This document shows, piece by piece, positions 16,399-23,800 of a stretch of 36,519 nucleotides of DNA; position 1 is the first letter of the stretch; each line of letters begins with the position of its first letter. The notes under the pieces were generated by a model, which made no database searches, was not told the DNA's origin, and saw only the letters and a list, made by a program, of their open reading frames with translations. Origin of the DNA: a virus; the IMG/VR virus record IMGVR_UViG_3300022542_000667, positions 1 to 36,519 of that record; one strand, 5' to 3'. The translations under genes and the position numbers were made by a program.

Positions 16399-16423
16399 CA
16401 AGTCAAACGATAAAGGGTATAAT
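16395..16423 (+). promoter_or_regulatory. Perfect sigma-70 promoter upstream of scaffold and capsid genes
   Basis: TTGACA (16395-16400), a 17-bp spacer and TATAAT (16418-16423) match the consensus at all 12 positions with optimal spacing. The TGA stop of the giant gene (16396-16398) lies within the -35 hexamer. The transcript would begin near 16430, giving a leader of about 30 nt with AAGGAGG before the ATG at 16461. Its likely role is to boost scaffold, capsid and tail genes above the upstream packaging genes. Confidence 0.85.
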
Positions 16424-16460
16424 CTAAAGTACAGTACCGGTTGAAGGAGGTAACTGAGAC

Positions 16461-17402
16461 ATGACTGGTGAAGTGAAGACCGACGAAGAGGGGACTAAGT
16501 ACCAGGAAGTGACACCGGGCGCTCCCGATGATCCTTTCCGGGACAAGTCAGCGAATCCTTCTCCGGCGGCTTCGGAGCCTGATTCGAAGACACCGGCGGA
16601 GCCCGCGGCGAAGACCGGGGACGACACGGAAGGCAAGGACACTCCTACAGAGCCACCTCCTGCGGCGGCCAAGGAAGAGGCCCCAGCGGCGGCGCCTGCG
16701 GAACCTGCTCCTGAATCTACGGCGGAGGCCGATGAGTTCAAGGGGGAGGAAGAGAAACAGGCGGCGATAAAGAAGCTGGATGCGTTCCTGGAAGAGCGGG
16801 CCACAGAGAAGGCCGAAGAAGTGCGTCGAGAGACGCAGAGTGCTTCGGACAAGCGGGCTGCCACTCTAGAGACGCAGATGAAGGCATCGCAGGATGCGAC
16901 CAAGCAGCTCAAGGACGAACTCCGAGAGCTCAAGATCTCGGGCCTCAGCGAGGACGAGCAGAAGGCGATGCGGAAAGCCTGGGAGGCAGAAGACCGCACG
17001 TCTGACCTCGATACCTATGCTAAAGAGCTCGACATTTATCACAAGGAACTCGTGGTGACGACCCTTGTGAAAGACTACGGGGACTACGGCGTCACGGCAA
17101 AGGATCTCGGGGAAATGGAGAACCCGGAAGAGATGGAGCTCTTCTGTGTCGAGGCGAAGGCCGCGTTCCTAGAGGAGAAGCTGAAGCAGCAGAAGGGTGC
17201 TCCGGCATCCGCTGATGCGGCAGCAGCTTCTCAGCCGAAGCCAGCAGATAAGCCCGCTCCCGCTGGAGCACACGCTCCTAGCGATGCTGGTGGTGGTGGC
17301 GCATCGCCTCCTCCGAAGGAGCCTCGAACGGACAAGGGTCCTGAGGCATTGGAGGAGAACCTGCGCGGCATGGAGTGGCAGACTGTGAGTAAGAAAGAAT
17401 AG
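16461..17402 (+). CDS. Capsid scaffolding protein, 313 aa
   Basis: Placed directly before the major capsid gene, this acidic, low-complexity protein has the usual scaffold layout. There is a disordered Pro/Ala/Glu N-terminal half (residues 1-95), a long charged helical/coiled-coil centre (about 95-190: KKLDAFLEERATEKAEEVRR onward), a short folded segment (KDYGDYGVTAKDLGEMENPE), and a Pro/Ala/Gly-rich linker leading to a short charged C-terminal tail. Scaffolds guide procapsid assembly inside the shell and leave or are degraded afterwards. No protease domain is visible. Family-level identity is not recognisable because scaffolds diverge quickly, so the call depends on position and composition. 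Confidence 0.75.
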   Translation: MTGEVKTDEEGTKYQEVTPGAPDDPFRDKSANPSPAASEPDSKTPAEPAAKTGDDTEGKDTPTEPPPAAAKEEAPAAAPAEPAPESTAEADEFKGEEEKQAAIKKLDAFLEERATEKAEEVRRETQSASDKRAATLETQMKASQDATKQLKDELRELKISGLSEDEQKAMRKAWEAEDRTSDLDTYAKELDIYHKELVVTTLVKDYGDYGVTAKDLGEMENPEEMELFCVEAKAAFLEEKLKQQKGAPASADAAAASQPKPADKPAPAGAHAPSDAGGGGASPPPKEPRTDKGPEALEENLRGMEWQTVSKKE

Positions 17403-17403
17403 A

Positions 17404-17418
17404 TAACCTAGGAGGTTA
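17404..17418 (+). promoter_or_regulatory. Small inverted repeat containing the capsid gene ribosome binding site
   Basis: TAACCT-AGG-AGGTTA forms a 6-bp stem with a 3-nt loop, and the AGGAGG Shine-Dalgarno sequence spans the loop and 3' arm, 9 nt before the ATG at 17425. Such a short stem would melt easily, so it may tune rather than block translation. It could also be chance, because any CCT before an AGGAGG gives part of this pattern. Confidence 0.4.
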
Positions 17419-17424
17419 CCTCTG

Positions 17425-18636
17425 ATGTCCGGCACGATGGAAACAATGCGCGTTGCCGGTACAGTTGGTGGGTATCCGAGCGAAATAGACAGCACGTTGA
17501 AAGTGCGATGGGTCGCACCCTTACTAGTCAACATGGCTGAGCGCTCGACGGACCTGCTGAAGTACCTCGGCGGCGTGGAGTCTTTCCAGTACAACAACAC
17601 CAAAATCGAGTGGGTAGAGGATGACCCCTGGAACCGGCGTGTGACCCTTGCGGCCAACATGACCGCCGCGGTGACTACTATGCAGATCACCGGCGCCGCA
17701 CACCGCTTTCCAGTTGGAACCATCTTCCACAACTCAAACCCGAACAGCGCGGGCGTTGCTCACAATGAGTACGTTCGAGTTACCGGTCATGTGGACGCGA
17801 ACAACCTGACCGTTCAGCGCGAGATCGCTGGTGGTGGATCCATGACCGGCGAGACCTGGGCGACTACAGATGAGATTTTCGTGTCTGGTTTCTCCATGCA
17901 CGAGAACGACAACTGGGTCTTTCGGCCGACGAGCATCTTCGCGATGCCGTACAACCACAGCCAGGTCCACTCTGTCGGCGTGCAGGAGTCCTTCCGCCGA
18001 ATGGAGACTGCTATCTATGGACTCCAGGGAAGCGACCTGGACAAGCAGGCTGCCGACACCGTTGCCGAGCAGTTTGTGCTGATGGAGATGGAGGTCGCGC
18101 ACGGCGCCCGCTCCGCAGGTACGTCCAGCATTCCTTCCATGTTCGGTGGCGTCAAGTATTACGTGACTGCGGCTAACGGCGCGCAGATCACGGACTGCGG
18201 TGGCGCGGCCCTGACCCGGAAGGATATCGACGACTTGCTTCAGGCTCTGTACTACTCTGTTGGCGGCGACAAGATGGCCCGCACCATGGTGGTCTCGGCC
18301 TGGGCGAAGAGAAAGATTTCGGCGTTCTTCTCTACGGCAGAGCGCTTGGGTCCTGGCACTCAGGATGCAGGTGTGGTCGTGGATCGGTTGAACACCGACT
18401 TCGGAGTGATCGACATTCTTCTGCACACCGCTGTGCAGCAGGACGAGATCTTGTTCTTGCGGCGCGAGAACCACAAGGTTGGGCACCACGGCACTCTAGG
18501 GCGTCCGCAGCTTCGACAGTTGCCGCCTAGCTCGGCTGGTCCCCGCGTGCAGCAGGCTTTCTACGCGGATCTGTCCATGATCAACAGTGCTCCGCGCTCG
18601 GAAGGTCGCATCTCGAACTTCAGCGTGACCTCGTAG
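17425..18636 (+). CDS. Major capsid protein, SU10/DUF5309-like HK97 fold, 403 aa
   Basis: This forms the icosahedral shell. Following the scaffold gene, the sequence shows features I associate with the SU10-type (DUF5309) capsid family: an N-terminal segment LLKYLGGVESFQYNNTKIEW, an inserted beta-domain (about residues 70-150) with a 'VxVTGHVDANNLTVQRE' strand pair, and a helix containing FRRMETAIYGLQGSDLDKQA. Further on come the pattern DKMARTMVVSAWAKRKISAF and a P-domain stretch TDFGVIDILLHTAVQQDEIL. Length is typical. Translation signals are strong (AGGAGG). No separate maturation protease gene was recognised nearby. Confidence 0.88.
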   Translation: MSGTMETMRVAGTVGGYPSEIDSTLKVRWVAPLLVNMAERSTDLLKYLGGVESFQYNNTKIEWVEDDPWNRRVTLAANMTAAVTTMQITGAAHRFPVGTIFHNSNPNSAGVAHNEYVRVTGHVDANNLTVQREIAGGGSMTGETWATTDEIFVSGFSMHENDNWVFRPTSIFAMPYNHSQVHSVGVQESFRRMETAIYGLQGSDLDKQAADTVAEQFVLMEMEVAHGARSAGTSSIPSMFGGVKYYVTAANGAQITDCGGAALTRKDIDDLLQALYYSVGGDKMARTMVVSAWAKRKISAFFSTAERLGPGTQDAGVVVDRLNTDFGVIDILLHTAVQQDEILFLRRENHKVGHHGTLGRPQLRQLPPSSAGPRVQQAFYADLSMINSAPRSEGRISNFSVTS

Positions 18637-18669
18637 TCGGGTTGGGGTAAGGAAAGGAGAAGCGACATC

Positions 18670-19614
18670 ATGGAAGGACTACTGCTGTTGACCAACTTGA
18701 TCGACCGCTATCTGCGAACCAAAGAAATCCTTGGGCCGCAGTCTGGGGTCGAGGATGGGGGTCCTTACGGTCAGGGTACTCTCACCCCCAACGTCTTCTT
18801 CGTTGACTCATCCAGTGGGGTGGGCGACGACGATGAGGACGGGCGGGACCCGAGACGGCCTTTGGCCACCCTTCAGGCGGCTATCGACAAGTGTGTAGCC
18901 AATCGTGGGGACGTTATCATCAAGAGACCTGGTGGCGAATCGGTGACCTCTACGGTGGCCTTCAACAAGACCGGTATCTCGGTCATCGCCGTTGATGCTG
19001 GCTGGAGCCCACTGGCTGTAGGCGAGTACCACTCCATCTATGCGGCCGCGAGCTTCACGGATGGGCCTGTGGCAACGGTTACCGCACCATGTCTCATCTA
19101 CGGGCTTGCGTTTGCTAGCCGGGACACAGGAGCCTCGTTCTACAGCGGGGCGGCAATGCTGATCGGCGGTCTGGCAACTGCTTTGCCATTCGGCGTTTGG
19201 GTCAAAAACTGCCGCTTCCCGAAGTGGGGGCTCGATAACCGCATCGGGATCGCTATCGAAGGTAGTTCCAACTGCCTCATCGAGGACTGCGATTTCGAGG
19301 GTGTAGGGGCCGCCTTCGACTCCGGCATCTACGTCCAGGGCGCAACGCAGAACCTGGTGATTCGCCGGAATCACTTCCGCGACTGCACTTACGCAGTCCT
19401 GTTCGGCAGCTTCGCAGGCGGTGGGCCGCACATCATGCTCGGCCCCGATAACGTCTGTGAGGACTCGAAGCTCCTGAGCTGTGCTAGCGCCGCAACGGGA
19501 ATCGTCTTCGGAAACTACTGCGAGGGTGCGACCGATTCAGGGTCGTACAACGACACAGTGGACAACCTGAACACTTTGGGCCTGGTGTTCTCGGGTCAGC
19601 ACTACGCCGAGTAG
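18670..19614 (+). CDS. Right-handed beta-helix protein, 314 aa, head- or tail-associated
   Basis: The centre of the protein (residues about 100-290) has repeated short strands with 'GIAIEGSSNCLIEDCDFEGV' and 'GIYVQGATQNLVIRRNHFRD' rungs, the signature of parallel beta-helix proteins related to pectate lyase and NosD-type repeats. The start of the domain, 'NVFFVDSSSGVGDDDEDGRDPRRPLATLQAAID', matches the common entry of such helices, in which a 'P..tLq.Ai' segment begins the first turn. Phages use this fold for depolymerising tailspikes or fibres. Its position right after the capsid gene is unusual, so a head fibre or decoration role is possible. No catalytic residues can be assigned. Confidence 0.7.
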   Translation: MEGLLLLTNLIDRYLRTKEILGPQSGVEDGGPYGQGTLTPNVFFVDSSSGVGDDDEDGRDPRRPLATLQAAIDKCVANRGDVIIKRPGGESVTSTVAFNKTGISVIAVDAGWSPLAVGEYHSIYAAASFTDGPVATVTAPCLIYGLAFASRDTGASFYSGAAMLIGGLATALPFGVWVKNCRFPKWGLDNRIGIAIEGSSNCLIEDCDFEGVGAAFDSGIYVQGATQNLVIRRNHFRDCTYAVLFGSFAGGGPHIMLGPDNVCEDSKLLSCASAATGIVFGNYCEGATDSGSYNDTVDNLNTLGLVFSGQHYAE

Positions 19615-19622
19615 CTAATAGC

Positions 19623-19653
19623 CACTGGGGGTCGGCGCTTCCGGCCCCTGGTG
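19623..19653 (+). other. Strong 13-bp hairpin in intergenic space
   Basis: Bases 19623-19635 pair with 19641-19653 around a CGCTT loop, giving 13 pairs with no bulge, three of them G-T wobbles. It lies just after the stop at 19614 and before the AAGGAG site of the next gene. There is no T-run after it, so it is not a standard intrinsic terminator. An RNA processing or stability element separating the capsid/beta-helix messages from downstream genes fits better. Confidence 0.6.
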
Positions 19654-19672
19654 AGAACCAAGGAGAAGTGAG

Positions 19673-20095
19673 ATGCCCGGATTTGAACCACAGACCGACG
19701 TACACTTGATCGTCGTTCCCTGTGACGCAGCTATGGAGACGACTCCGACTATCACGGAGCTCTGTCTCCTGGCGTGCCCGGACAACGCCAACTTCCAGTT
19801 GGAGCTCCTGAGCGTCAGCTTCCGCGCTAACACACTGCCGGTTGATGGCTCGAACGATGTCCACGTTGACATCGAGTTCATCGACGACTCGGACAGCGAT
19901 AGCGTGACTGACCTGGAGGAGAACTACGACCTGGAAGACGACACCACGGTACTCATCCTCAACGAAGTGTACCGCGGAAGTCAGGTCCTGGACCCCGGCG
20001 ATGTCATTAACGCCGAGTTCACCGTGACCACCCCGGACACGGCGTCGGAAGGCGCAGCGTTCATCGTCGAGTACAGGATCCTCAAGCGGTCCTAA
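19673..20095 (+). CDS. Small acidic beta-rich protein, 140 aa, probable virion component
   Basis: Not recognised at family level. Alternating strands (DVHLIVVPCDAAMETTPTIT, FQLELLSVSFRANTLPVDG, INAEFTVTTP, AAFIVEYRILKR) suggest a beta sandwich, with an acidic middle (DDSDSDSVTDLEENYDLEDD). The closing 'DPGDVINAEFTVTTPDTASE...FIVEYRI' pattern is common in small phage proteins encoded between capsid and tail genes, often decoration or head-fibre proteins. AAGGAG precedes the ATG. Followed by the structured 96-nt leader. Confidence 0.65.
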   Translation: MPGFEPQTDVHLIVVPCDAAMETTPTITELCLLACPDNANFQLELLSVSFRANTLPVDGSNDVHVDIEFIDDSDSDSVTDLEENYDLEDDTTVLILNEVYRGSQVLDPGDVINAEFTVTTPDTASEGAAFIVEYRILKRS

Positions 20096-20112
20096 ACATA
20101 GCAGGTTCAGGT

Positions 20113-20188
20113 GGGGTAGGAGGTAGAGCCTCCTTCCTCGATGCACCTCCACTACCTCCACCCCCCTGGTCCTTGCGAGAAGGAGGCT
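20113..20188 (+). promoter_or_regulatory. Structured leader with sequence complementary to the next gene's Shine-Dalgarno region
   Basis: In the 96-nt gap before the gene at 20192, AGCCTCCTTC (20127-20136) is a perfect 10-nt complement of GAAGGAGGCT (20179-20188), which contains the AAGGAGG ribosome binding site. Separately, 20113-20126 can pair with 20152-20164 (13 pairs, one bulged A), leaving the complement in its loop, so both helices could coexist as a pseudoknot. A third short helix, GGAGG (20119-20123) with CCTCC (20129-20133), would compete and free the ribosome site. The base pairing is seen in the sequence; a translational switch is inference. Confidence 0.55.
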
Positions 20189-20191
20189 ATC

Positions 20192-20752
20192 ATGCAGGAA
20201 GAACGAGAGCTGTACGCGGGGCCGGATGTGGATGAGCGGAAAGCTGCTGAGGAATCGACCGCAGCAATCCGCGAGGCCGCTGAAGGACTCAAGGGACAGC
20301 CAGTAGAAGCTATGCCCAAGGAGGAGAGGCAGGGTAAGCGGGTCTTCGTCGCGCCTATTGAGAAGAATACTAAGTACCTCGTCAAGGCGGGAACGATGGT
20401 CCGTTTCCGTGACCCTAACTCCCCCACTGGTATGCGGGATGCTGCTCGGGAAGGGGACATCTGGGCGCAGTTTTCAAACGGCGTCCTAGTGACCGACATT
20501 CCCGAGGTCATCGCGTGGTGTCTAGGGAATAAGGATATCTGCCGACCGGCCGACGACCCACGAACCGCAGCTTGGGCGCAGTTGAAGGAACGCCAGGTGC
20601 CGACCGCCGAGCGGGAATCGCAGCTTGATCCTGGCTTCGATGTCGAGGCAACGATCTTCGGCGAGGAGACTGATAAGCCGTTGTTCCCAGTTAAGGAAGG
20701 CTCCTTGGTAGAACGAGCGCGCGAAGCGCAAGAGCGAGCCGCAAAGGAATAG
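20192..20752 (+). CDS. Hypothetical protein, 186 aa
   Basis: Not recognised. The first 50 residues are charged and helical (EERELYAGPDVDERKAAEES). A central folded part (KRVFVAPIEKNTKYLVKAGT, MVRFRDPNSPTGMRDAAREG, then IWAQFSNGVLVTDIPEVIAW) is probably beta-rich, and the C-terminus is charged and helical again. The ATG at 20192 is used because AAGGAGG lies 5 nt ahead; an upstream in-frame ATG at 20141 lies within the structured leader. Its location in the head-to-tail interval suggests a completion or connector protein. Translation may be controlled by the leader. Confidence 0.65.
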   Translation: MQEERELYAGPDVDERKAAEESTAAIREAAEGLKGQPVEAMPKEERQGKRVFVAPIEKNTKYLVKAGTMVRFRDPNSPTGMRDAAREGDIWAQFSNGVLVTDIPEVIAWCLGNKDICRPADDPRTAAWAQLKERQVPTAERESQLDPGFDVEATIFGEETDKPLFPVKEGSLVERAREAQERAAKE

Positions 20753-20780
20753 TGGTCCTGAGCCCCGTAGGAGGAATTTC

Positions 20781-21281
20781 ATGAGCGATAACCCCATTAG
20801 CGGGAGGGGAGGCGTTGGCCCCCCTGACCCAACGGGCGAGGGAGAAGAAGTCAAGATCGGTGTCGTGGTCGCCCACTACGATGTGGCCACGGATCCAGCG
20901 GGGGGTGCCCAAGGTACTAAGCACCTAGGCGTCAAGATCCCGCCCAACTCCGTGATCATCCTAGCCACCTACAAGGTCATGACGACCTTCACATCGTCTG
21001 GTGATCTAGCGACTATCGCCATCAGCTCCGGCGAGACCTCAGATGACCTAGTGGCGGCCATCGCCATCAACGATGGCACCGATCCCTGGGATGACCCCGG
21101 AGCCCTCAACAAGAGCTGCATCCCGGACGGGACCGGCGCGAACTCGATTCTAGTTGCGGATCCAGTTAGCACGTCCGAGGACATGTTCCTAGAGGTGGGT
21201 ACTGAGGATCTGACCGCGGGCAAGCTCATTGTGACGGTGGTCTTCTGGCACCCCGCGAACCCGTATGGCTACTACCAGTAG
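20781..21281 (+). CDS. Small beta-rich virion protein, 166 aa
   Basis: After a Gly/Pro-rich flexible N-terminus (residues 1-22) comes a regular beta-strand pattern: VKIGVVVAHYD, PPNSVIILATYKVMTTFTSS, ATIAISSGETSDDLVAAIAI, DLTAGKLIVTVVFWH. The 'T-x-F-T-S-x-G-[DA]-x-A-T-I-A-I' strand and the closing 'LTAGKLIVTVV' are typical of a small jelly-roll-like module found in many phage contigs next to capsid and tail genes. Exact role unknown; capsid decoration or head fibre is likely. AGGAGGAA precedes the ATG. Confidence 0.65.
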   Translation: MSDNPISGRGGVGPPDPTGEGEEVKIGVVVAHYDVATDPAGGAQGTKHLGVKIPPNSVIILATYKVMTTFTSSGDLATIAISSGETSDDLVAAIAINDGTDPWDDPGALNKSCIPDGTGANSILVADPVSTSEDMFLEVGTEDLTAGKLIVTVVFWHPANPYGYYQ

Positions 21282-21293
21282 GCGGCGCTAGAT

Positions 21294-21611
21294 ATGGGTG
21301 CAATCTACACGCATCGCGCAACCGGAGCCGCTGCGCTGTCGGAGGCTACTTCGGGCTGGCCCGCGGGAACCAAGCTGAAGCAGATCACGATCCACTTTAG
21401 CGGCGCCCCTAGCCAGGACATTACCGTCACCCTCGGGGATGGCGTTTCGGCGGTGTACGACACTGTGCTCTGCAAGGAGCTCGCGGTCTCTGCCGTAGAC
21501 TTCGTGTTCGTACCAGATGAGGAGGTCACCCTTGGTGACGGTGACTCCTTCGAGGTCGCCATGGACGATGGGTCCGTTACTTGGGGGCTCAAGATCATCG
21601 GGGAGCGTTAG
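21294..21611 (+). CDS. Small beta-rich virion protein, 105 aa
   Basis: Not identified by family. The pattern LKQITIHFSGAPSQDITVTL, YDTVLCKELAVSAVDFVFVP and DGDSFEVAMDDGSVTWGLKI indicates a compact beta-sandwich of about 100 residues. Similar short proteins occur beside tail and fibre genes. The ribosome binding site is weak. It ends 2 nt before the next ATG. Confidence 0.6.
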   Translation: MGAIYTHRATGAAALSEATSGWPAGTKLKQITIHFSGAPSQDITVTLGDGVSAVYDTVLCKELAVSAVDFVFVPDEEVTLGDGDSFEVAMDDGSVTWGLKIIGER

Positions 21612-21613
21612 CC

Positions 21614-22318
21614 ATGACTGTCTACCTCGATGGCGTCCGGCAATTCGACGCAACCCACATCCGCACTAAGAAGGTCGCAGCTACCGCGCCCACAGACGGC
21701 CAGGTATACGCCTACAACAGCGCCACGGGCCTGTGGGAGCCGAGCGCAGCTAGCGGCGGGACCTCAATGTTTCGGAACCAACCTTCTTCCGGTAAGGTAT
21801 GGAGTACCCCCGGCTGGATGTGGAGTACCAAGGAGGACAACGCCCTCGCCGAAGGCAATTTCATCTTCATCCCAATGTACATCCACAGGACTTTCACGTT
21901 TGACAGAATCGGCGTGCGGGTAACAACGCTTGGTGCGGGCCTGATGCGCCTCGGGCTTTACAACTATGACGATGCGCTTGACAAACCGAGCACGCTAATC
22001 GTAGATGGGGGTACGGTGGACGTGAGTGCAACTGGTGGTAAGGAGGTCGTCATCGACGAGGAACTCACGGAAGGATTCTATTTCATCGCGGGTGTGCCGG
22101 ACATTAGCGTTTCACTTAGAGGCGCAGATATGGATACGATTGCAACTGCTCCCGTCTCTACCGGAGCAGTGGCGAGTTTAAGCGTCCCCATCTCCTGCGT
22201 CCATCTAAAGACAGGCCAGGAAGCGCTCGTCGCCGCCGGACTGCCAGCGGATGCTCCAGAACCCACAGCCATGTTGACTGCTAAGCACCTGATGGTACAG
22301 GTGCGGCGAGTGCTCTAG
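21614..22318 (+). CDS. Virion surface/tail-associated protein, 234 aa
   Basis: The N-terminus contains APTDGQVYAYNSATGLWEPS, a motif widespread in phage fibre and baseplate proteins ('dGqvLvydsatg.Wvp'), probably a small attachment or linker domain. The rest is beta-rich with aromatic residues (FIFIPMYIHRTFTFDRIGVR, GLMRLGLYNYDDALDKPSTL) and resembles carbohydrate-binding beta-sandwich domains. A surface protein with adsorption or decoration function is the best inference. The ATG at 21614, with GGGGAG upstream, is chosen over one at 21581 that overlaps the previous gene. Confidence 0.6.
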   Translation: MTVYLDGVRQFDATHIRTKKVAATAPTDGQVYAYNSATGLWEPSAASGGTSMFRNQPSSGKVWSTPGWMWSTKEDNALAEGNFIFIPMYIHRTFTFDRIGVRVTTLGAGLMRLGLYNYDDALDKPSTLIVDGGTVDVSATGGKEVVIDEELTEGFYFIAGVPDISVSLRGADMDTIATAPVSTGAVASLSVPISCVHLKTGQEALVAAGLPADAPEPTAMLTAKHLMVQVRRVL

Positions 22319-22326
22319 GAGAAACC

Positions 22327-22488
22327 ATGCCACAAATAGATCACGATCAGACTTGGGCGAAGCGGCCAGATGGCTCCATGCGCCTAGTGGAGCACAAGGA
22401 AATCGTGCGCCAAGGTTGGAATAGGACCTCGCTCAGGGCGTTATGGCGCCTTCTATTCCGGGGCGAACGCGATAGGGGAACGCGATGA
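22327..22488 (+). CDS. Small hypothetical protein, 53 aa
   Basis: A short frame begins MPQIDHDQTWAKRPDGSMRL and ends WRLLFRGERDRGTR. AGGAGAAA lies just before the ATG at 22327, and the stop overlaps the next ATG by 4 nt (ATGA), the pattern seen at many real junctions here. The gap it fills is 166 bp and otherwise empty. The protein is Trp- and Arg-rich, with a basic C-terminal helix (SLRALWRLLFRGERDR). Function unknown. Confidence 0.6.
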   Translation: MPQIDHDQTWAKRPDGSMRLVEHKEIVRQGWNRTSLRALWRLLFRGERDRGTR

Positions 22489-23087
22489 CTGGCAACGAGC
22501 TAGCTACGCGAGTCGCTGCGCTCTGCCGCGATATTGCGTTTGATGAGAACACGCAGGCTAATTACCTACTCTTCGTGAACGACGCCATAGCAGACCTTCA
22601 TTCTGCCGGGTGGTACACGAAGCTCAACGAAGACGAGGCAACCCCCCTCGTCGCGGGCACCTATGTCTATGACGTACCCGCGACCTTTGTTACCCTCTAC
22701 GAGCTACGTGTAGAGAACACTGACGGTGAGTACGACACAATCATCCCCCGCTGGCAGTGGCGCATCGGTTACGACGGCGACAAGCCACAGGTCTTCCTGG
22801 ACTCGCGCTACTTCACCATGCAGGCCGGGAGGAAGCTCAAGTTCATCGGCCAGTGCCGTTTCGCGGACTGCACTACTGGTGGGACTGTGGACCCACCGAT
22901 CCTCTCCTTCCTACGTGAGCGGGCGGTCTACTACGCGGCCAACGCCCTGATGGCGGGGACCTCAGAGCTAGACCGCGAGCGCGCACGCATCGCCGAGCAA
23001 GCGTGGAACCTCAGTGAGATACTGCTGATGAACGCACCTGACGAGTGCCGGATCCTTGCTGGATCTAAGCTGGTGCCGGGGAGGTAG
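22485..23087 (+). CDS. Head-tail adaptor-like protein, copy 1, 200 aa
   Basis: The protein has an N-terminal helical part (LATRVAALCRDIAFDENTQA, LLFVNDAIADLHSAGWY), a central beta part (AGTYVYDVPATFVTLYELRV) and C-terminal helices. Length and order fit T7 gp11-type adaptor proteins, which form the ring joining portal to tail nozzle. It is clearly paralogous to the next gene: 'NxAxxDLxxAGW', 'ExxxxxVAxTYxYxVPAxF', 'DSRxxTxxAGxxLKxxGQ' and 'FxRERAxxYxAxxLM' align in the same order. Adaptor identity is inferred from arrangement; the duplication is seen directly. Confidence 0.65.
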   Translation: MTGNELATRVAALCRDIAFDENTQANYLLFVNDAIADLHSAGWYTKLNEDEATPLVAGTYVYDVPATFVTLYELRVENTDGEYDTIIPRWQWRIGYDGDKPQVFLDSRYFTMQAGRKLKFIGQCRFADCTTGGTVDPPILSFLRERAVYYAANALMAGTSELDRERARIAEQAWNLSEILLMNAPDECRILAGSKLVPGR

Positions 23088-23090
23088 GCC

Positions 23091-23798
23091 ATGGACTTCG
23101 CAACGATGAAGAAGCGCGTGGCAATGGCTGCTCAGGACCCACTGATGCGGCAGCTCGACGACGCACAGTACGGTGAGATGATCAACCTCGCCGTCCAGGA
23201 CCTCGGGGCCGCTGGATGGCTACTCCCCATCGTCGAGGACGAGTCCATCGTCTTCGTGGCGAATACCTATGAGTACAATGTTCCCGCAGACTTCGCCTAC
23301 ATCCGCTCACTGCGGTACGAGGACGACACCGTAACCCCCTCGACCTACGACTACGAGATCCCGAAGATGCACTGGCGCTTGGCCTACATTGCGGCAGACA
23401 CACCGGCAATCGTCTTCGACAGCCGCCTCTACACCTTCACCGCCGGTGACCACCTCAAGGTCGTCGGCCAGAAACGCCCGACCGAGTACACGAGTGACAG
23501 TGATACTATCGAGGCCGGGATGGAGTCCTTTATCCGGGAACGCGCTATTGCCTATACAGCCCGCACCCTAGCGATGATGCCGGTCGAGGGACACGTGGCC
23601 CAGGCCCAGGCGACAGAGGGTGACACGCCCTCGTCTGGTGCACGTCTTGCCTCGATTCTACCGGGCGCCGAGGAACGCCGGGCGGCCCGCTTGATGGCGC
23701 TCTCGGAGCGTTGCCTAGCGAACAGCGAACGGATGCTCGCCTATCACCCGCAAGAAGTTCGATGTAAACCTGGGTCCCGACGAGGCCCGACGAGGTAG
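23091..23798 (+). CDS. Head-tail adaptor-like protein, copy 2, 235 aa
   Basis: The second member of a tandem pair with the preceding gene. Shared segments include MINLAVQDLGAAGWLLPIVE, VANTYEYNVPADFAYIRSLR, VFDSRLYTFTAGDHLKVVGQ and FIRERAIAYTARTLAMM. It differs by a longer, Arg-rich C-terminus (residues 180-235) not present in copy 1. The two may form alternating or stacked rings, or one may be specialised for the portal and the other for the nozzle. A LAGLIDADG gene follows 2 nt after the stop. Confidence 0.65.
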   Translation: MDFATMKKRVAMAAQDPLMRQLDDAQYGEMINLAVQDLGAAGWLLPIVEDESIVFVANTYEYNVPADFAYIRSLRYEDDTVTPSTYDYEIPKMHWRLAYIAADTPAIVFDSRLYTFTAGDHLKVVGQKRPTEYTSDSDTIEAGMESFIRERAIAYTARTLAMMPVEGHVAQAQATEGDTPSSGARLASILPGAEERRAARLMALSERCLANSERMLAYHPQEVRCKPGSRRGPTR

Positions 23799-23800
23799 CC

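Noticed and set aside
17734-18489. Minus-strand open frame (251 codons) opposite the capsid gene
   Set aside because: The plus-strand capsid protein is convincing; the antisense product is Val/His/Arg-rich with no recognisable pattern or ribosome site.
19484-20161. Minus-strand open frame (225 codons) across the beta-helix and next gene
   Set aside because: It spans two well-supported plus-strand genes and the hairpin between them; composition looks antisense.
21976-22006. TTGACA with a weak -10-like sequence inside a coding region
   Set aside because: The possible -10 (TAGATG) is poor and the site lies mid-gene with no start downstream that needs it.
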